Source of the DNA: an uncultured Alphaproteobacteria bacterium
GTDB taxonomy: Bacteria; Pseudomonadota; Alphaproteobacteria; Rs-D84
Assembly: GCA_944389385.1 (NCBI GenBank)
Contig: CALXMC010000001.1
Location: forward strand, 124,001-188,000
Direction: 5' to 3'
Length of the DNA: 64,000 bases
Positions 6,637 through 16,680 of this stretch are shown one piece after another; within the stretch, counting starts at the first letter, position 1; each line of letters starts with the position of its first letter. A program made the translations under genes and the position numbers. The notes beneath the pieces are model-generated. The model saw only the letters and a list, made by a program, of their open reading frames with translations, did no database searches and was not told the DNA's origin.

Positions 6637-9153
6637 CTAATCATCCACGCGGGCAAAATCATCGTATGCGTGATATTTAGTCTCGTTGGTTTGACGATAT
6701 TCGTATGGCGCGCCACCAACCAAAAATATATCTATCATTTCTTTGGCACGTGCTATGGCGGCATCCATCATTTGTTTTGTATCTTCAACTTCGTACGTGA
6801 TTACACGTTCATCATTATTTTTCAATTGCAAAAATTTCATAACAGGTGTTTTTGATTTTTCAGTCGTATATACATCAAATCCGCCATTTTGCAACATATA
6901 TGCCTCTAATGGTAACTGTGGCATATTGCCCAGACTTAATTGTTTTTTTGTTGGCGCAGCCCCCGTTTTAATATCCATAACGCCACCGTCCCAAACGCGG
7001 TCCGCGCGTGCACGAATTGTATGCCCATCTATTTCCATTTTGCCGGGAATTTCCGCCACACTGCCCCGTAAAGAATTCATCAAATCAACAATTATCGGTG
7101 CAATTCGCATAAAACGTTTATGCCAAAAATAAAACACCACACTGTCCACACCAAGTTTGGCAATCGCGCGCGCATCCATTTCACGCACCAACGCATCCAC
7201 ATTAAAATCACACGCATCTTCAATAACGCCATGTACCAAGTTTCCAAAATCGCGTGCATCGGGCGCAGCCCAATAATCATTCAAAACGCGCAACCGCAAC
7301 AAATGCTGCACATAGAACACATACGGATTATGAATTAAACTTTCCAAATGCGTAACATATACATCGCCCCAATCATCAGATACAGACGGCGGCGTATAAT
7401 CCAATGGATGTGATGGCACCACATCCCGTGCCCGCACAGCGCGTAAAATATCGTTGCCACACGCGGTATCAAATGCCCCACCCCGCACAGCCACACGCGA
7501 TAAAAATCGTGATTCAGGCGTCTTTACACCACCCGCCGTCGCACTGCGTGTCCAATATACATCCGCGCCACATGATAAATTCATAAAATCCAACGACTGC
7601 AAAGACACCTTTCTGTCGGGCGATGGCAATCCGATTTTTTCAGCCGTCGTACGTGGTAACCAAGCATTTTCATATCCGCGCGCCGGAAACATACCATCAT
7701 TTAATCCAGTTAATATCACAATGTCCGCCGTCTGCATACGCGATTCAATCGTCCCCAGAACAACGATGCGTGCCGCATCATTCATAGCCCCACGCACAGT
7801 CACCGCGCCAATTGCATCCGCCAAAAAAACACGTGCATCCGCCGTTGTAAGTTTTATTCCCGCCACATCCAGCGCATCCGACAATTGTGATATTGCGCGC
7901 CAAATCTGCACAGACACAGCATCCGCCACATCAAAGGCCGGCGTAAAATTCAACCCACAATCATCAACCATTGTAACAACTGCGCGCATTAAATTTTCCC
8001 CCGCACCGGCATATATTTTATCAAACGTATTATCGCCAGATTCCATCCAGGCATCCAACATGTTTAATATCGCGCGCCCGGTCACGGTCATTGTACCCGG
8101 CACACCGCCTGAAAAATCAGCATCCAATCCACGTGCTGAAAACTCGGACGCAATTCGCTGATTTCCGGCGGCATCAGGTGTTATAATTAAAACCGATTTA
8201 TTATTTTCAACCGCCCGTGCGGCAATTTCAGCAACAACGGCGGCCTCTTCACTTTCGCGGGCACATGTTACCAGATGGCAATGTTGCACCATATCGCCAT
8301 TATCTGGACGCGCAGGATTATTGCCAAACGCCCAGTTAAAAAAATCCATCGCAGATGCACCAACATCTATTGGAATTAAATCAGATGGCGTAACACCTGC
8401 GCGCAATAAAAATTTATATTCGGAATAATATGGATTTGTGTCCAATTCAAAATCCGCCGTATCACCCGCAATATGCCCCGGCAGTATAATTCGTCCATGC
8501 GGTAAATTTGCAATCGCCACCATCAAATCAGCAGTTGCCGGCACAGACGCCGTCGAAGAACACACCACAACCAATTTATATTCATTCAAATGCCCTGCCC
8601 AGGCGCGTATGTCTGCATTACGTTTTGCGGTACATGTCGGACGTGCATCTGATATTTCATTTTGGACACGGGATAAAATTCCCAGAATTTTGGCTTTCTG
8701 CCTGAAATGCGCGGCATATTTTTCATCAACCAATTCGTCCCAGTCAATGGTGGCCGCATCCATTCCTTCGTTTTCCATATAATTTTGCATACGAATTAAA
8801 TCATGTGCCAACGGCAACGCAGTCGCCAAATTACCAACATTGGCATCACCCGCCAATAATCGTGCCGCCACAGCCACCCGCAAAACATCGGGAACGGTCT
8901 CGGCCACATCGTCTGCATCATCACTGTTATCGTCTTCATCGGCGGCCTCGCCCAGTGCGACCAAACGCGGCAAAATAATACTGTGTCCCGCGCGTTCAAC
9001 CAGATATTTTTCAACCCCACGTACGGCACGACGACTGGGCAAAAAAATCAGCATATCGGCCAAATCCACCCCTGACGCATCCAACACCACCCCCAATGCG
9101 TCCATCATACGGGCAGGATTTGTTGCATAAAAAATATTTTTATTTGATTCCAA
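6637..9153 (-). CDS. addB: Double-strand break repair protein AddB-like (PD-(D/E)XK nuclease)
   Basis: An 838-residue protein consistent with AddB, partner of AddA in the RecBCD-like helicase-nuclease for double-strand break repair. The N-terminal half starts like an inactivated UvrD-like fold (FLPSRRAVRG in place of a functional Walker A). The C-terminal quarter carries a PD-(D/E)XK nuclease: ARADRVWDGG, VMDIKTG, then QLPLEAYML. Such nuclease domains often bind an Fe-S cluster; I did not see a clear four-Cys set. It overlaps engB by 14 bp and is last in rsmI-engB-addB. AddA is not in the window. Confidence 0.82.
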   Translation of the reverse strand: MESNKNIFYATNPARMMDALGVVLDASGVDLADMLIFLPSRRAVRGVEKYLVERAGHSIILPRLVALGEAADEDDNSDDADDVAETVPDVLRVAVAARLLAGDANVGNLATALPLAHDLIRMQNYMENEGMDAATIDWDELVDEKYAAHFRQKAKILGILSRVQNEISDARPTCTAKRNADIRAWAGHLNEYKLVVVCSSTASVPATADLMVAIANLPHGRIILPGHIAGDTADFELDTNPYYSEYKFLLRAGVTPSDLIPIDVGASAMDFFNWAFGNNPARPDNGDMVQHCHLVTCARESEEAAVVAEIAARAVENNKSVLIITPDAAGNQRIASEFSARGLDADFSGGVPGTMTVTGRAILNMLDAWMESGDNTFDKIYAGAGENLMRAVVTMVDDCGLNFTPAFDVADAVSVQIWRAISQLSDALDVAGIKLTTADARVFLADAIGAVTVRGAMNDAARIVVLGTIESRMQTADIVILTGLNDGMFPARGYENAWLPRTTAEKIGLPSPDRKVSLQSLDFMNLSCGADVYWTRSATAGGVKTPESRFLSRVAVRGGAFDTACGNDILRAVRARDVVPSHPLDYTPPSVSDDWGDVYVTHLESLIHNPYVFYVQHLLRLRVLNDYWAAPDARDFGNLVHGVIEDACDFNVDALVREMDARAIAKLGVDSVVFYFWHKRFMRIAPIIVDLMNSLRGSVAEIPGKMEIDGHTIRARADRVWDGGVMDIKTGAAPTKKQLSLGNMPQLPLEAYMLQNGGFDVYTTEKSKTPVMKFLQLKNNDERVITYEVEDTKQMMDAAIARAKEMIDIFLVGGAPYEYRQTNETKYHAYDDFARVDD

Positions 9154-9694
9154 TTATTACCCTTATTGCGTCAATTCCAATTTTCTTTTCAGCAGACGTT
9201 TCCAGCACATCCGCCGCCATAGCCGGATGATTTTCATGTGAAACCCTTACCTGATTTTTTTCACGTATACGTTTATCGGATTTAGTATAAATAACCTGAT
9301 ACGCAATGCCATTTGCATCACAAAAACCCATCAAATCCAAATCGGATGGCCGCACCCCAATCCGTGAATCTATTAACACAAACAACCGCCGCAATTGCGA
9401 ACGTGTTAACAAGTATTCTTCCAATCGCGCCAACCAACGCGCAGCATCGGCACGCGACACACGCGCATACCCATATCCAGGCAAATCAACAATCATTATT
9501 CTGTCGTCTATATTGAACAAATTCAGCGTCTGGGTACGTCCGGGTGTATTTGACACACGTGCAATATTTTGACGCACAATTGCGTTAATCAGCGACGATT
9601 TACCAACATTACTGCGCCCGATAAACGCATACTCGGGGAACACGGTGTTCGGCAAATCAGACACTTTATCAAACGCACCAACAAACTTAATCAT
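9140..9694 (-). CDS. engB: Ribosome biogenesis GTP-binding protein EngB/YsxC/YihA
   Basis: A 184-residue TRAFAC-class GTPase for 50S subunit assembly. Motifs in order: G1 GRSNVGKSS near residue 27, TPGRTQ switch I, G3 DLPGYGYA, G4 TKSDK, G5 TSAEKK. Length is slightly short of the usual 195-210 but all G motifs are present. It overlaps rsmI by 8 bp and addB by 14 bp, so the three genes form one operon. Confidence 0.95.
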   Translation of the reverse strand: MIKFVGAFDKVSDLPNTVFPEYAFIGRSNVGKSSLINAIVRQNIARVSNTPGRTQTLNLFNIDDRIMIVDLPGYGYARVSRADAARWLARLEEYLLTRSQLRRLFVLIDSRIGVRPSDLDLMGFCDANGIAYQVIYTKSDKRIREKNQVRVSHENHPAMAADVLETSAEKKIGIDAIRVIIGIK

Positions 9695-10487
9695 CCGCGC
9701 CCCCTTTGTTTAACATACGCCGATAAGCTTCTTTCTTGGAAATACCGGCACGACGCGCCAAATCAGCCGCCGCACTTTTGGTCGAATTACCAACCACATC
9801 ATTTATTATTTCCGATATTTCTGCATCAGACATTTTATGTTCAGGTGCCGGCGCAACAACGATAACTATTTCACCACGTGGCGGTTCTATGTGCATTAAA
9901 TCCGCGGGATATCCGATAATTGCCTGCTCGTGAATTTTGGTAATTTCGCGCACAATCGCAATTTGCCGTTCAGGCATAACCCGCGCCAACGCCGCAATTG
10001 TTGCCATAACACGATTTGGACTTTCGTAATAAATAATCGTATGACGGATTTTATTGTCATCACGTAATTTCTTTTCATCAAAAAAACCACAGAAAGTAAA
10101 TCTGTCCGTTGGAAATCCAGACAACACCAGCGCAGAAATTGCCGCAACCGGCCCCGGCACAACATATACAGGAATATTTGCATCGCGCGCCGCGCGCACA
10201 ATTCGAAACCCAGGATCACTGATACCCGGCATGCCTGCATCAGACACCGCCGCAATTGACACGCCGGCCTGTAACTTTTCAATTAAATCGGGAATAACAT
10301 CGCGTTCATTATGCTCGTGACACGACACGCGTGGCGTTTTAATATCAAAATGCGTTGCCAGTTTAGCGAACACCCGCGTATCTTCGGCCGCGATTAAATC
10401 CACATTACGCAAAACGTCAATCGCACGCGGCGACATATCAGACAAATTTCCAATCGGTGTTCCAACGATATAAAGCCCTGATTGCAT
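9687..10487 (-). CDS. rsmI: 16S rRNA (cytidine(1402)-2'-O)-methyltransferase RsmI
   Basis: A 266-residue SAM-dependent tetrapyrrole-methylase-fold enzyme that 2'-O-methylates C1402 of 16S rRNA. Signatures: LYIVGTPIGNL at the N-terminus, AAEDTRV, SDAGMPGISDPG, VVPGPVAAISAL and YYESPNRV. AAAAGGAT precedes the start. Its divergent neighbour is an LppC-type lipoprotein, the same pairing as yraL/yraM in Enterobacteria. Confidence 0.96.
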   Translation of the reverse strand: MQSGLYIVGTPIGNLSDMSPRAIDVLRNVDLIAAEDTRVFAKLATHFDIKTPRVSCHEHNERDVIPDLIEKLQAGVSIAAVSDAGMPGISDPGFRIVRAARDANIPVYVVPGPVAAISALVLSGFPTDRFTFCGFFDEKKLRDDNKIRHTIIYYESPNRVMATIAALARVMPERQIAIVREITKIHEQAIIGYPADLMHIEPPRGEIVIVVAPAPEHKMSDAEISEIINDVVGNSTKSAAADLARRAGISKKEAYRRMLNKGGADD

Positions 10488-10510
10488 TACAAATCCTTTT
10501 ATAGTAAAAT
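10482..10510 (+). promoter_or_regulatory. Promoter of the LppC-type lipoprotein gene
   Basis: TTGCAT (10482-10487), 17-bp spacer, TAAAAT (10505-10510). The start near 10517 leaves only a very short leader before the candidate ATGs at 10524, 10536 and 10542. Confidence 0.55.
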
Positions 10511-10523
10511 GATACAGAAATAA

Positions 10524-12146
10524 ATGGATTTTTCAATGTATATGAACAAAGTTTTTGGATTTTTAGCGGTTTTAATATTGTCTGCATGTGCGGGCGACCC
10601 AACAACTCGGACAGATTGGTACGGTGAATATGGTACATTGGAAACAGGCGCCCCAATTGAATTATTATACGGTTCACCTGATATGCAACCGGGCGACCCA
10701 ACAGATAACTTTGTCGGTGCCCAGACGCACAATATTGCGGTAATGTTGCCATTATCGGGCGATGCGGCGGACACAGGGCGCGCCATACGCAGCGCAATTG
10801 AAATTGCAACATTACAATCCGCCCCACAAAATTTGTCTGTCACATTTTATGACACATCAAACGACATAAACACATCTGTTACCGAAGTACTGGCAACAAA
10901 TCCAGAAATCATTATCGGTCCTGTATTTTCGGATGATGTGCGCGCATTGCGTGATGCAAAGCCCGAAAACATTCCTGTATTATCATTTACATCGGACGCA
11001 ACCGCATTGGGTGATGGGGTTATGACAATGGCTTTATTGCCGATAAACAGCACCGAACTGATTGTTCGCGAAATGTCATCTGATGGCGTAACTGGATTTA
11101 TAATTTTGGCACCTGACACAGAATCCGGCCACTTGATGGCGGGGACTGCGGTGGCCGCGGCCGAAATCTATAATGTTCCGATAACTGGGATTTTCTTTTA
11201 CACAGAAAATGATTCAGAATCCATTAAAAATACAACCATGTTGGCATCTATGAACGCGGCGCGTACTGCCGCGAACACACGTGCACGTGCTGTGTTGTCT
11301 GATATTTTAACCAATGAAAATTTGAATAAATTGGAAAAATCATCATTGAATATTCAATTGGAACGCATGTCTAAATTGGATGTAATTGGAAAATTACCGT
11401 ACGACGCGGTATTATTCCTGGGTAATGGCGACGACACAGAAAATCTGGCATCTTTTATGCGTTATTATGGTGTTGCCGCAAATGACGCACGTTTTTATGG
11501 AACGGCATTATGGGATGGTTCGGAAATAGCAAATGATATAACCATGATTGGCGCCAAGTATGCGACTTTGCCTGAAATGGCCCAGTCTTTTGTTAACGTA
11601 TACGAACGCACAACTGGCGCATTACCGAACCGCATGGCAGGTTTTGGTTATGATGCTGCGAATATGGCAATGGGCATGATATATTCACATAAATCAGATG
11701 CGGCGTATCTTTTGGACCCCAGTGGCTATGCCGGCGCGGCGGGTCTGTATCGGTTGGAACCGGGTGGCGAAAACGAACGCGCGTTACAGATTATGCAAAC
11801 CACCGGCAACGGCATGACACATATCGTTCGTAACCCAGCGGAAAATTTTCTGACCCCGATTTACAATCTGGAACAAAGTAAAATCAAGCCTGCCGACGAA
11901 ATGGAATTGGAAACGCCGGGTGTCGATCCTGATGATTATATCAGCATTCCTGTACGTTTGGTTGATAAATATGAATCAAAAACGTATGGTGCCCACATAA
12001 CAGCACCCACGCCCCATGAATTTGAAACAATAACAATATTACCCGAAGACGACCGGGATATAGTTATTACATCGCCCGATTTTCAACCAGTAAGTCTGGA
12101 ACCCATCAGTCGCACGTACATCGATGAAATCGAATTAGAAGAATAA
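10524..12146 (+). CDS. LppC/LpoA-type lipoprotein, penicillin-binding protein activator
   Basis: A 540-residue lipoprotein with lipobox LSAC (Cys at residue 22) after a short hydrophobic segment. The body is a periplasmic-binding-protein fold typical of LppC/LpoA: HNIAVMLPLSGDAADTGRAI opens the first lobe and IIGPVFSDDV, VLSFTSD and DAVLFLGNG follow. In E. coli LpoA activates PBP1A; activity here is inferred. The ATG at 10536 is preferred, since GGA precedes it and the promoter leaves about 19 nt; an earlier ATG at 10524 and a later one at 10542 are also in frame. The extra C-terminal 90 residues are acidic and Pro-rich. Confidence 0.85.
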   Translation: MDFSMYMNKVFGFLAVLILSACAGDPTTRTDWYGEYGTLETGAPIELLYGSPDMQPGDPTDNFVGAQTHNIAVMLPLSGDAADTGRAIRSAIEIATLQSAPQNLSVTFYDTSNDINTSVTEVLATNPEIIIGPVFSDDVRALRDAKPENIPVLSFTSDATALGDGVMTMALLPINSTELIVREMSSDGVTGFIILAPDTESGHLMAGTAVAAAEIYNVPITGIFFYTENDSESIKNTTMLASMNAARTAANTRARAVLSDILTNENLNKLEKSSLNIQLERMSKLDVIGKLPYDAVLFLGNGDDTENLASFMRYYGVAANDARFYGTALWDGSEIANDITMIGAKYATLPEMAQSFVNVYERTTGALPNRMAGFGYDAANMAMGMIYSHKSDAAYLLDPSGYAGAAGLYRLEPGGENERALQIMQTTGNGMTHIVRNPAENFLTPIYNLEQSKIKPADEMELETPGVDPDDYISIPVRLVDKYESKTYGAHITAPTPHEFETITILPEDDRDIVITSPDFQPVSLEPISRTYIDEIELEE

Positions 12147-12152
12147 AAAACA

Positions 12153-12178
12153 CCCCGCATCCGCGGGGATTTTTATTT
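12153..12178. terminator. Bidirectional terminator between convergent lipoprotein genes
   Basis: CCCCGC/GCGGGG (12153-12158 with 12163-12168), loop ATCC, with T-rich flanks on both strands. It serves the genes ending at 12146 (plus) and 12173 (minus). Confidence 0.85.
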
Positions 12179-13048
12179 ATCAGCCACACCACCAACAGCA
12201 ACATCCAATGTGGTATTATTTTCACGATACCACACCGTTCCAACAAACTCGGACGCAACACCGTTATTACCGTAATAACCGATATTCATTTTACCATTTT
12301 CGTCGGTAAAAGCACCATCACCACCGACCACAGCCAAATTTTCAACCCCGTCACCGGCAAAGGTGATATTATTACCTGCGACGGTCACATTATACCAACC
12401 ATTTTGGGTAAAATCCATATTCAAGGTTTCTGCACCATCCGCCAAACTCAATGTTGCATTTCCCCTTAAATCTAAACTGTCGACATCGTCGGCCACAGTC
12501 CCAACGGCAATTCCCGAAAATTTCATTTCAGTTTCAGGTTTTTTAACACTTGCAATTTTATATCCACCTGCAAAGTTGTGTGTAACCGCCACATCGTTAT
12601 ATGCCTTTTCGACAATATTTCCAAAATCAGAATACTGTAATTTTACGTCCCCAGCCAAAGAATTATATGTATACTCGTCACCATTTGATGCGACAAAAAC
12701 ATTTGTTTTCTTTTGCCGTGTTGCCTTTACATATCCATTTTCTGGGTCAGTTATTGCGACACCAGTTATAATTCCGTCGGCATCAACATCGAACGTCAAG
12801 TTGATTACATCACCATCCGCCCCAGACGTATTAAACGATGTGTTTTCCAAATTATAATCGACATCACCAACCGTCAATTCCGGCAAAACCGTCGTCACAT
12901 CTTTATTTTCAACGACCGGATCACCATGAACGGGCAAATTTTGATTTGGTGGTCTTTGCGGTACAGTTGGTCGCCCAACATCACCCCCGCCAGATCCACC
13001 ACACGCAGCCAACACCAATCCAGATGCTAAAATTAAAAATTTTTTCAT
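12173..13048 (-). CDS. TbpB/Slam-type beta-barrel lipoprotein
   Basis: A 291-residue lipoprotein: MKKFLILASGLVLAACGG gives a clear lipobox (Cys 16), followed by a Gly-rich and Pro-rich linker. The rest is beta-rich with alternating small and polar residues. The end reads GYYGNNGVASEFVGTVWY, close to the motif closing the eight-stranded barrel of transferrin-binding-protein-B-like and Slam-exported lipoproteins. Surface exposure and ligand binding are therefore plausible but inferred; the ligand is unknown and no partner receptor or Slam gene is in view. Confidence 0.6.
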   Translation of the reverse strand: MKKFLILASGLVLAACGGSGGGDVGRPTVPQRPPNQNLPVHGDPVVENKDVTTVLPELTVGDVDYNLENTSFNTSGADGDVINLTFDVDADGIITGVAITDPENGYVKATRQKKTNVFVASNGDEYTYNSLAGDVKLQYSDFGNIVEKAYNDVAVTHNFAGGYKIASVKKPETEMKFSGIAVGTVADDVDSLDLRGNATLSLADGAETLNMDFTQNGWYNVTVAGNNITFAGDGVENLAVVGGDGAFTDENGKMNIGYYGNNGVASEFVGTVWYRENNTTLDVAVGGVADK

Positions 13049-13109
13049 AAAAAAATCCCCCGTCGAAAAAATTTTATCATAATCATAATAATATTGTCAC
13101 GGGTAAACT

Positions 13110-13700
13110 TTACCCACGATTAAATTCATACACATACAATCTGTGTGGATATTTTTTACCCGCATACCACGTATATCCGTCACAGACATCAACAACACGC
13201 ACAGGCGTGATTTCCGGCACTGCAAAATCAACAGAAATCAAAACATCAAATTTATTTGAATAATCGGCTAACACCGGGGTTACCTTTGGCCCCATGTATG
13301 CCACCGCTATATCCACGCGCCCGCCCATATTTTTCAAATACCCAAACACGTCACCCCATACAGTACGCGAATTTACGCGATGTAATTTATCCGACACCCA
13401 ACTGATAAATGCACTGGCGGGCATTCTTTCCACCCCAACAACATGCGCTGATGTATTCCGCGCAATATATCGCGCCAATCCGCCATATCCAGACCCCAAT
13501 TCCAACACAGTATTCGCACATGGATAAAAAGCATTTATTTGTTGTACAACCGCCGCACACTCCGCCTTGTTTGCGGGCACAAAAGGCGGCTTTTTCGACA
13601 CAATCACATTCCAACTGTATTCAATAAATTTAACGCCATAATAAACAGTCACACACGCAACAACCGCAAAAATGATATAGACTAAAACCACCCCAAACAT
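13110..13700 (-). CDS. Membrane-anchored SAM-dependent methyltransferase
   Basis: A 196-residue protein with one N-terminal transmembrane helix (VLVYIIFAVVACVTVYYGV) and a cytoplasmic class I methyltransferase domain. SAM-binding motif I is VLELGSGYGGLARYIA, followed by an acidic VVGVERM for motif II. The substrate cannot be told. GGGGGTG precedes the ATG at 13700; a GTG at 13724 is in frame. It follows the histidine phosphatase gene by about 30 bp and is probably co-transcribed. Confidence 0.72.
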   Translation of the reverse strand: MFGVVLVYIIFAVVACVTVYYGVKFIEYSWNVIVSKKPPFVPANKAECAAVVQQINAFYPCANTVLELGSGYGGLARYIARNTSAHVVGVERMPASAFISWVSDKLHRVNSRTVWGDVFGYLKNMGGRVDIAVAYMGPKVTPVLADYSNKFDVLISVDFAVPEITPVRVVDVCDGYTWYAGKKYPHRLYVYEFNRG

Positions 13701-13732
13701 TACCCTGTTCACCCCCACGTCCACGCATTATA

Positions 13733-14287
13733 TCACATCTGCCCAATATCAGATTTATTTACAACTTCAATACCAGACTCGAAAACTTCCACAAAATGCC
13801 AACCGTCATCATCCAAAGTAAAATGAAAACATTGGCAATTTTTAATATGCCCGACACGCATCCCTGCCGCCCAACATAACGCACGCGTCACGCCACCATG
13901 CGACGATATGGCAATGTCTGAATATTTATTTTGCGCAACAATACGCCCCAACGCGCCACTGATACGTTTGAAATTGTTATCTATGCGACGCTGTGCATCC
14001 ATATCATCATTGTACCAAAATCCGAATACAGCCTCGATAAAATCATCTTCGATAACAATCGGTGCCGCTGGGTGATATTCCCCCACAATTTCAGCCGTAC
14101 GCACCGCCCGCGGCAGTGGCGACGAATAAAACACATCTATTTTTTTATCGCGCAAAAACCCGGCCAACCGTTCAGCCTGCTTAACACCATCCGCCGTCAG
14201 ATACGCATCTGTACGATTGCCCTCTCTTGCGCCTTCGGCATTTTCGTTTGTTTGTCCATGCCGAAAGAAATAAAAATTCCGCCCCAT
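13733..14287 (-). CDS. Histidine phosphatase family protein (phosphoglycerate mutase-like)
   Basis: A 184-residue member of the histidine phosphatase superfamily. The catalytic FRHGQTNENAEG is at the start, with the second Arg in SSPLPRAVRTAE and second His in SSHGGVTRAL. Members dephosphorylate small metabolites or sugar phosphates; the substrate cannot be read from sequence. The start at MGRNFYFF (14287) is chosen for position relative to RHG and the preceding GGGG; the frame is open 18 codons further. Confidence 0.85.
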   Translation of the reverse strand: MGRNFYFFRHGQTNENAEGAREGNRTDAYLTADGVKQAERLAGFLRDKKIDVFYSSPLPRAVRTAEIVGEYHPAAPIVIEDDFIEAVFGFWYNDDMDAQRRIDNNFKRISGALGRIVAQNKYSDIAISSHGGVTRALCWAAGMRVGHIKNCQCFHFTLDDDGWHFVEVFESGIEVVNKSDIGQM

Positions 14288-14403
14288 CTTTACCCCATAA
14301 ATAATACTGCCATTATACCACAACGGCCCAAAAAAACACATAAATTAAAACTTGCTTTCAAAAATTACACATACTAAAATCGTAGCCCAATCAAGGGGTT
14401 AAA

Positions 14404-15002
14404 ATGAATAATTCGACAGAACAATTCAAACGTGCTTTTTTTGATTTACCAAGTCGCGCATTTGGCGAAACATATGTTCAAAAGCTTTTATATAAAATCC
14501 TTGGAGAGAAAAAATTTACAGGCACAGATAAAATAAAATCAAATTTACTTGATGCACAAAGGGGGAATTTAAAAGGCGAATACAAAGCGGTTCGTGTAGT
14601 TTTTGAAAACAAAAGTGGTGATTGCCTGTACGAAAATGTTATAAATTCCACCCCCATGAGTACAAGAATTGCCTCTATACAAAAGACATACGTGACGGGA
14701 AAATAGTTGCTAATTTTCAAAACATCAAACTACACGATGGGGACAAATTCGAATTTGATTACCTTATATATGTACTGGTTGATGATTATGGATTTTATAT
14801 ATTCGAAATTTCAGGAACCGACATGACCAAGGCGGTAAAAAACAACGAATTTCCAAACTGGTGCGATAAACATGGCAGTAAAGAAACCGGAAAAAACGGC
14901 CAATTCACAATAAGAAAAGAAAACCTGGATTGGCATCTTAATCACTTAAAACGCAAAGTTTGTTGGAACGATTTGGCCAAGTATGCAAAATCTATAGAGT
15001 AG
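14404..15002 (+). pseudogene. Frameshifted restriction endonuclease-like gene next to a DNA methyltransferase
   Basis: Two overlapping frames form one roughly 199-residue protein. The first runs from ATG 14404 through KGEYKAVRVVFENKSGD to INSTP, then ends at 14706; the second continues as HEYKNCLYTKDIRDGKIV to 15002. The switch is at a run of five C (14651-14655); one extra C would restore the frame, and a -1 slip there would do the same. The product is convergent with, and overlaps by 11 bp, an N6-adenine methyltransferase gene, so a restriction enzyme role is inferred from context. Acidic-lysine patterns could belong to a PD-(D/E)XK fold, but no family was recognised. Confidence 0.6.
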
Positions 15003-16611
15003 TAGTATCAAATCCAAACCAATCGTCTATAACTGCATCTATTGCCCCATATTCTTGGGCATCAACAAATTGCTCTAATAACTTTTGTGTGTCGATATCA
15101 ATATCTGGTATAGGTAAGTTTTCTAAATTTGTTCTGCTGATTTTATTTTCACCATATAAAATCTTATTCAATTTATCGTACAACCTGCTGTTTAACAAAG
15201 CCAACAAACACTTAACACTGATTGTAAGATCTTTTTTAGGTATAAAGAAATTTGCACTATTCAATGTCAATGTCCCCGTTGTATCCAACGCAAAAATCAT
15301 ATCCCTGCTGACTGTTTTATAAATAATTTTTTGTTTATTTCTGTACAAAGCATCAGGCGCCACCTGCTGCAAATTATCTCTGTCATAAAAGATGTATCTG
15401 GTCGGTTTTTTGATATTGTATTTATTTATATCTTTCCCCGTTATTACTGGTTCTGCCCCCTTTTTATAATCTGAAAATACTTTCTTTTTATTATCGCCTG
15501 TCACTATTCCCAAACCAAAAACACTTCCCAACAAAGATTGTTTATTTTTTTTGAAGACTTTACTTAATAATATTTCATTTTTACGATTTATAGGGCGAAA
15601 ATAACTGTATGGTATTTTTGTAATTATATGCTTTTTTACAATATCCCCATCATATATAAAAGTATCTTTTGATGAATTATTATCTAAACTCAATGTAATA
15701 ATCGGAAACATTGTTCCAGAAAAATTTGCACCATACGAATTTATTTCTAATAAATTGGATTTATTTAATATCCACGCGCGCAAATCAGTATGTTTTTTTA
15801 CATTTATAACACTTTCTGGCAAAATAAACACCGCCTTTTTCTTTGCCAATGGGGTTGCGTATTCAACAAAATACGTAAGACTGTCTTCTGTTGATATATC
15901 ATCCCCCCGCAATAAACAAGATACATCTATCGTGGCGCCAAATGGCGGATTACACAACACATAATCAACTTCAAGATTGTTATTTAATATATACTTAAAG
16001 AAATCGTCATGAAAAATCTTTGGCGACGGCGCATTTAATCCGAATTTAAGGTAATAATTAACCTTGCAACACATCACGGCCAGTTCATCAAAGTCCACAC
16101 CAATTATCTGTTCTGGTCTTTTTATTTTGCTGTTAAACAACAAATTTCCGCTTCCACAGGCGGGATCAAAAATAACATCTGTGTTCTTTATATCCATTTT
16201 TGACACAATATTTTCTGTCATAGACGCATTTGTATAAAAAGTTCCCTTGGATAACCTTGCATCTTTCGGCGTTAAATACTGATATACACTGCCCATTAAA
16301 TCATTTTCATGCTTTACTTTTTCTGGGATATCCAATACTAAACCGGAATCAAATTTTTTATACTCGGACAATTCAGTTCCTAATAAAGCCCTGCTGACAG
16401 CAAATAATACAGAACCTATTGCATATCCAGATTTATGCAATTCCAATAAATTTCTTAAAAAAGGCACTGTTGTGTCAGGATATTTTATATTATGCGACGG
16501 CAATACATACTCACAACTCAACCTTGATTGTTTAGAGCGGTTTTTATTTGTTCTATTGCTAACTATCTTTTTTACAATAATATCCCCAACGACCAAGTCC
16601 ATACTTTCCAT
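14992..16611 (-). CDS. N-6 adenine-specific DNA methyltransferase (type II/TaqI-like)
   Basis: A 539-residue DNA adenine methyltransferase. Motif I FDPACGSGN is at 148-156 and motif IV NPPFG at 221-225. The C-terminal half has a TaqI-like target recognition layout: PVITGKDINKY, IFYDRDNL, YKTVSRDMI and a late LLNSRLYDK...ISRTNLENLPIP block. The start has AGGGA about 10 nt upstream. It is convergent with a frameshifted restriction-like gene, so this is probably a type II restriction-modification system left with an intact methylase. AT content is higher than in neighbouring housekeeping genes, suggesting acquisition by transfer. Confidence 0.88.
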   Translation of the reverse strand: MESMDLVVGDIIVKKIVSNRTNKNRSKQSRLSCEYVLPSHNIKYPDTTVPFLRNLLELHKSGYAIGSVLFAVSRALLGTELSEYKKFDSGLVLDIPEKVKHENDLMGSVYQYLTPKDARLSKGTFYTNASMTENIVSKMDIKNTDVIFDPACGSGNLLFNSKIKRPEQIIGVDFDELAVMCCKVNYYLKFGLNAPSPKIFHDDFFKYILNNNLEVDYVLCNPPFGATIDVSCLLRGDDISTEDSLTYFVEYATPLAKKKAVFILPESVINVKKHTDLRAWILNKSNLLEINSYGANFSGTMFPIITLSLDNNSSKDTFIYDGDIVKKHIITKIPYSYFRPINRKNEILLSKVFKKNKQSLLGSVFGLGIVTGDNKKKVFSDYKKGAEPVITGKDINKYNIKKPTRYIFYDRDNLQQVAPDALYRNKQKIIYKTVSRDMIFALDTTGTLTLNSANFFIPKKDLTISVKCLLALLNSRLYDKLNKILYGENKISRTNLENLPIPDIDIDTQKLLEQFVDAQEYGAIDAVIDDWFGFDTTTL

Positions 16612-16680
16612 TATTTCTTTCCCTGTCTGATGATTCTAAAAGAAAAAAAAACAAAAATGAATGAAAAATATTTTATTCCC

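Noticed and set aside
7454-8161. Plus-strand 235-codon frame inside addB
   Set aside because: It is antisense to a well-supported nuclease gene, with low-complexity composition typical of a shadow frame.
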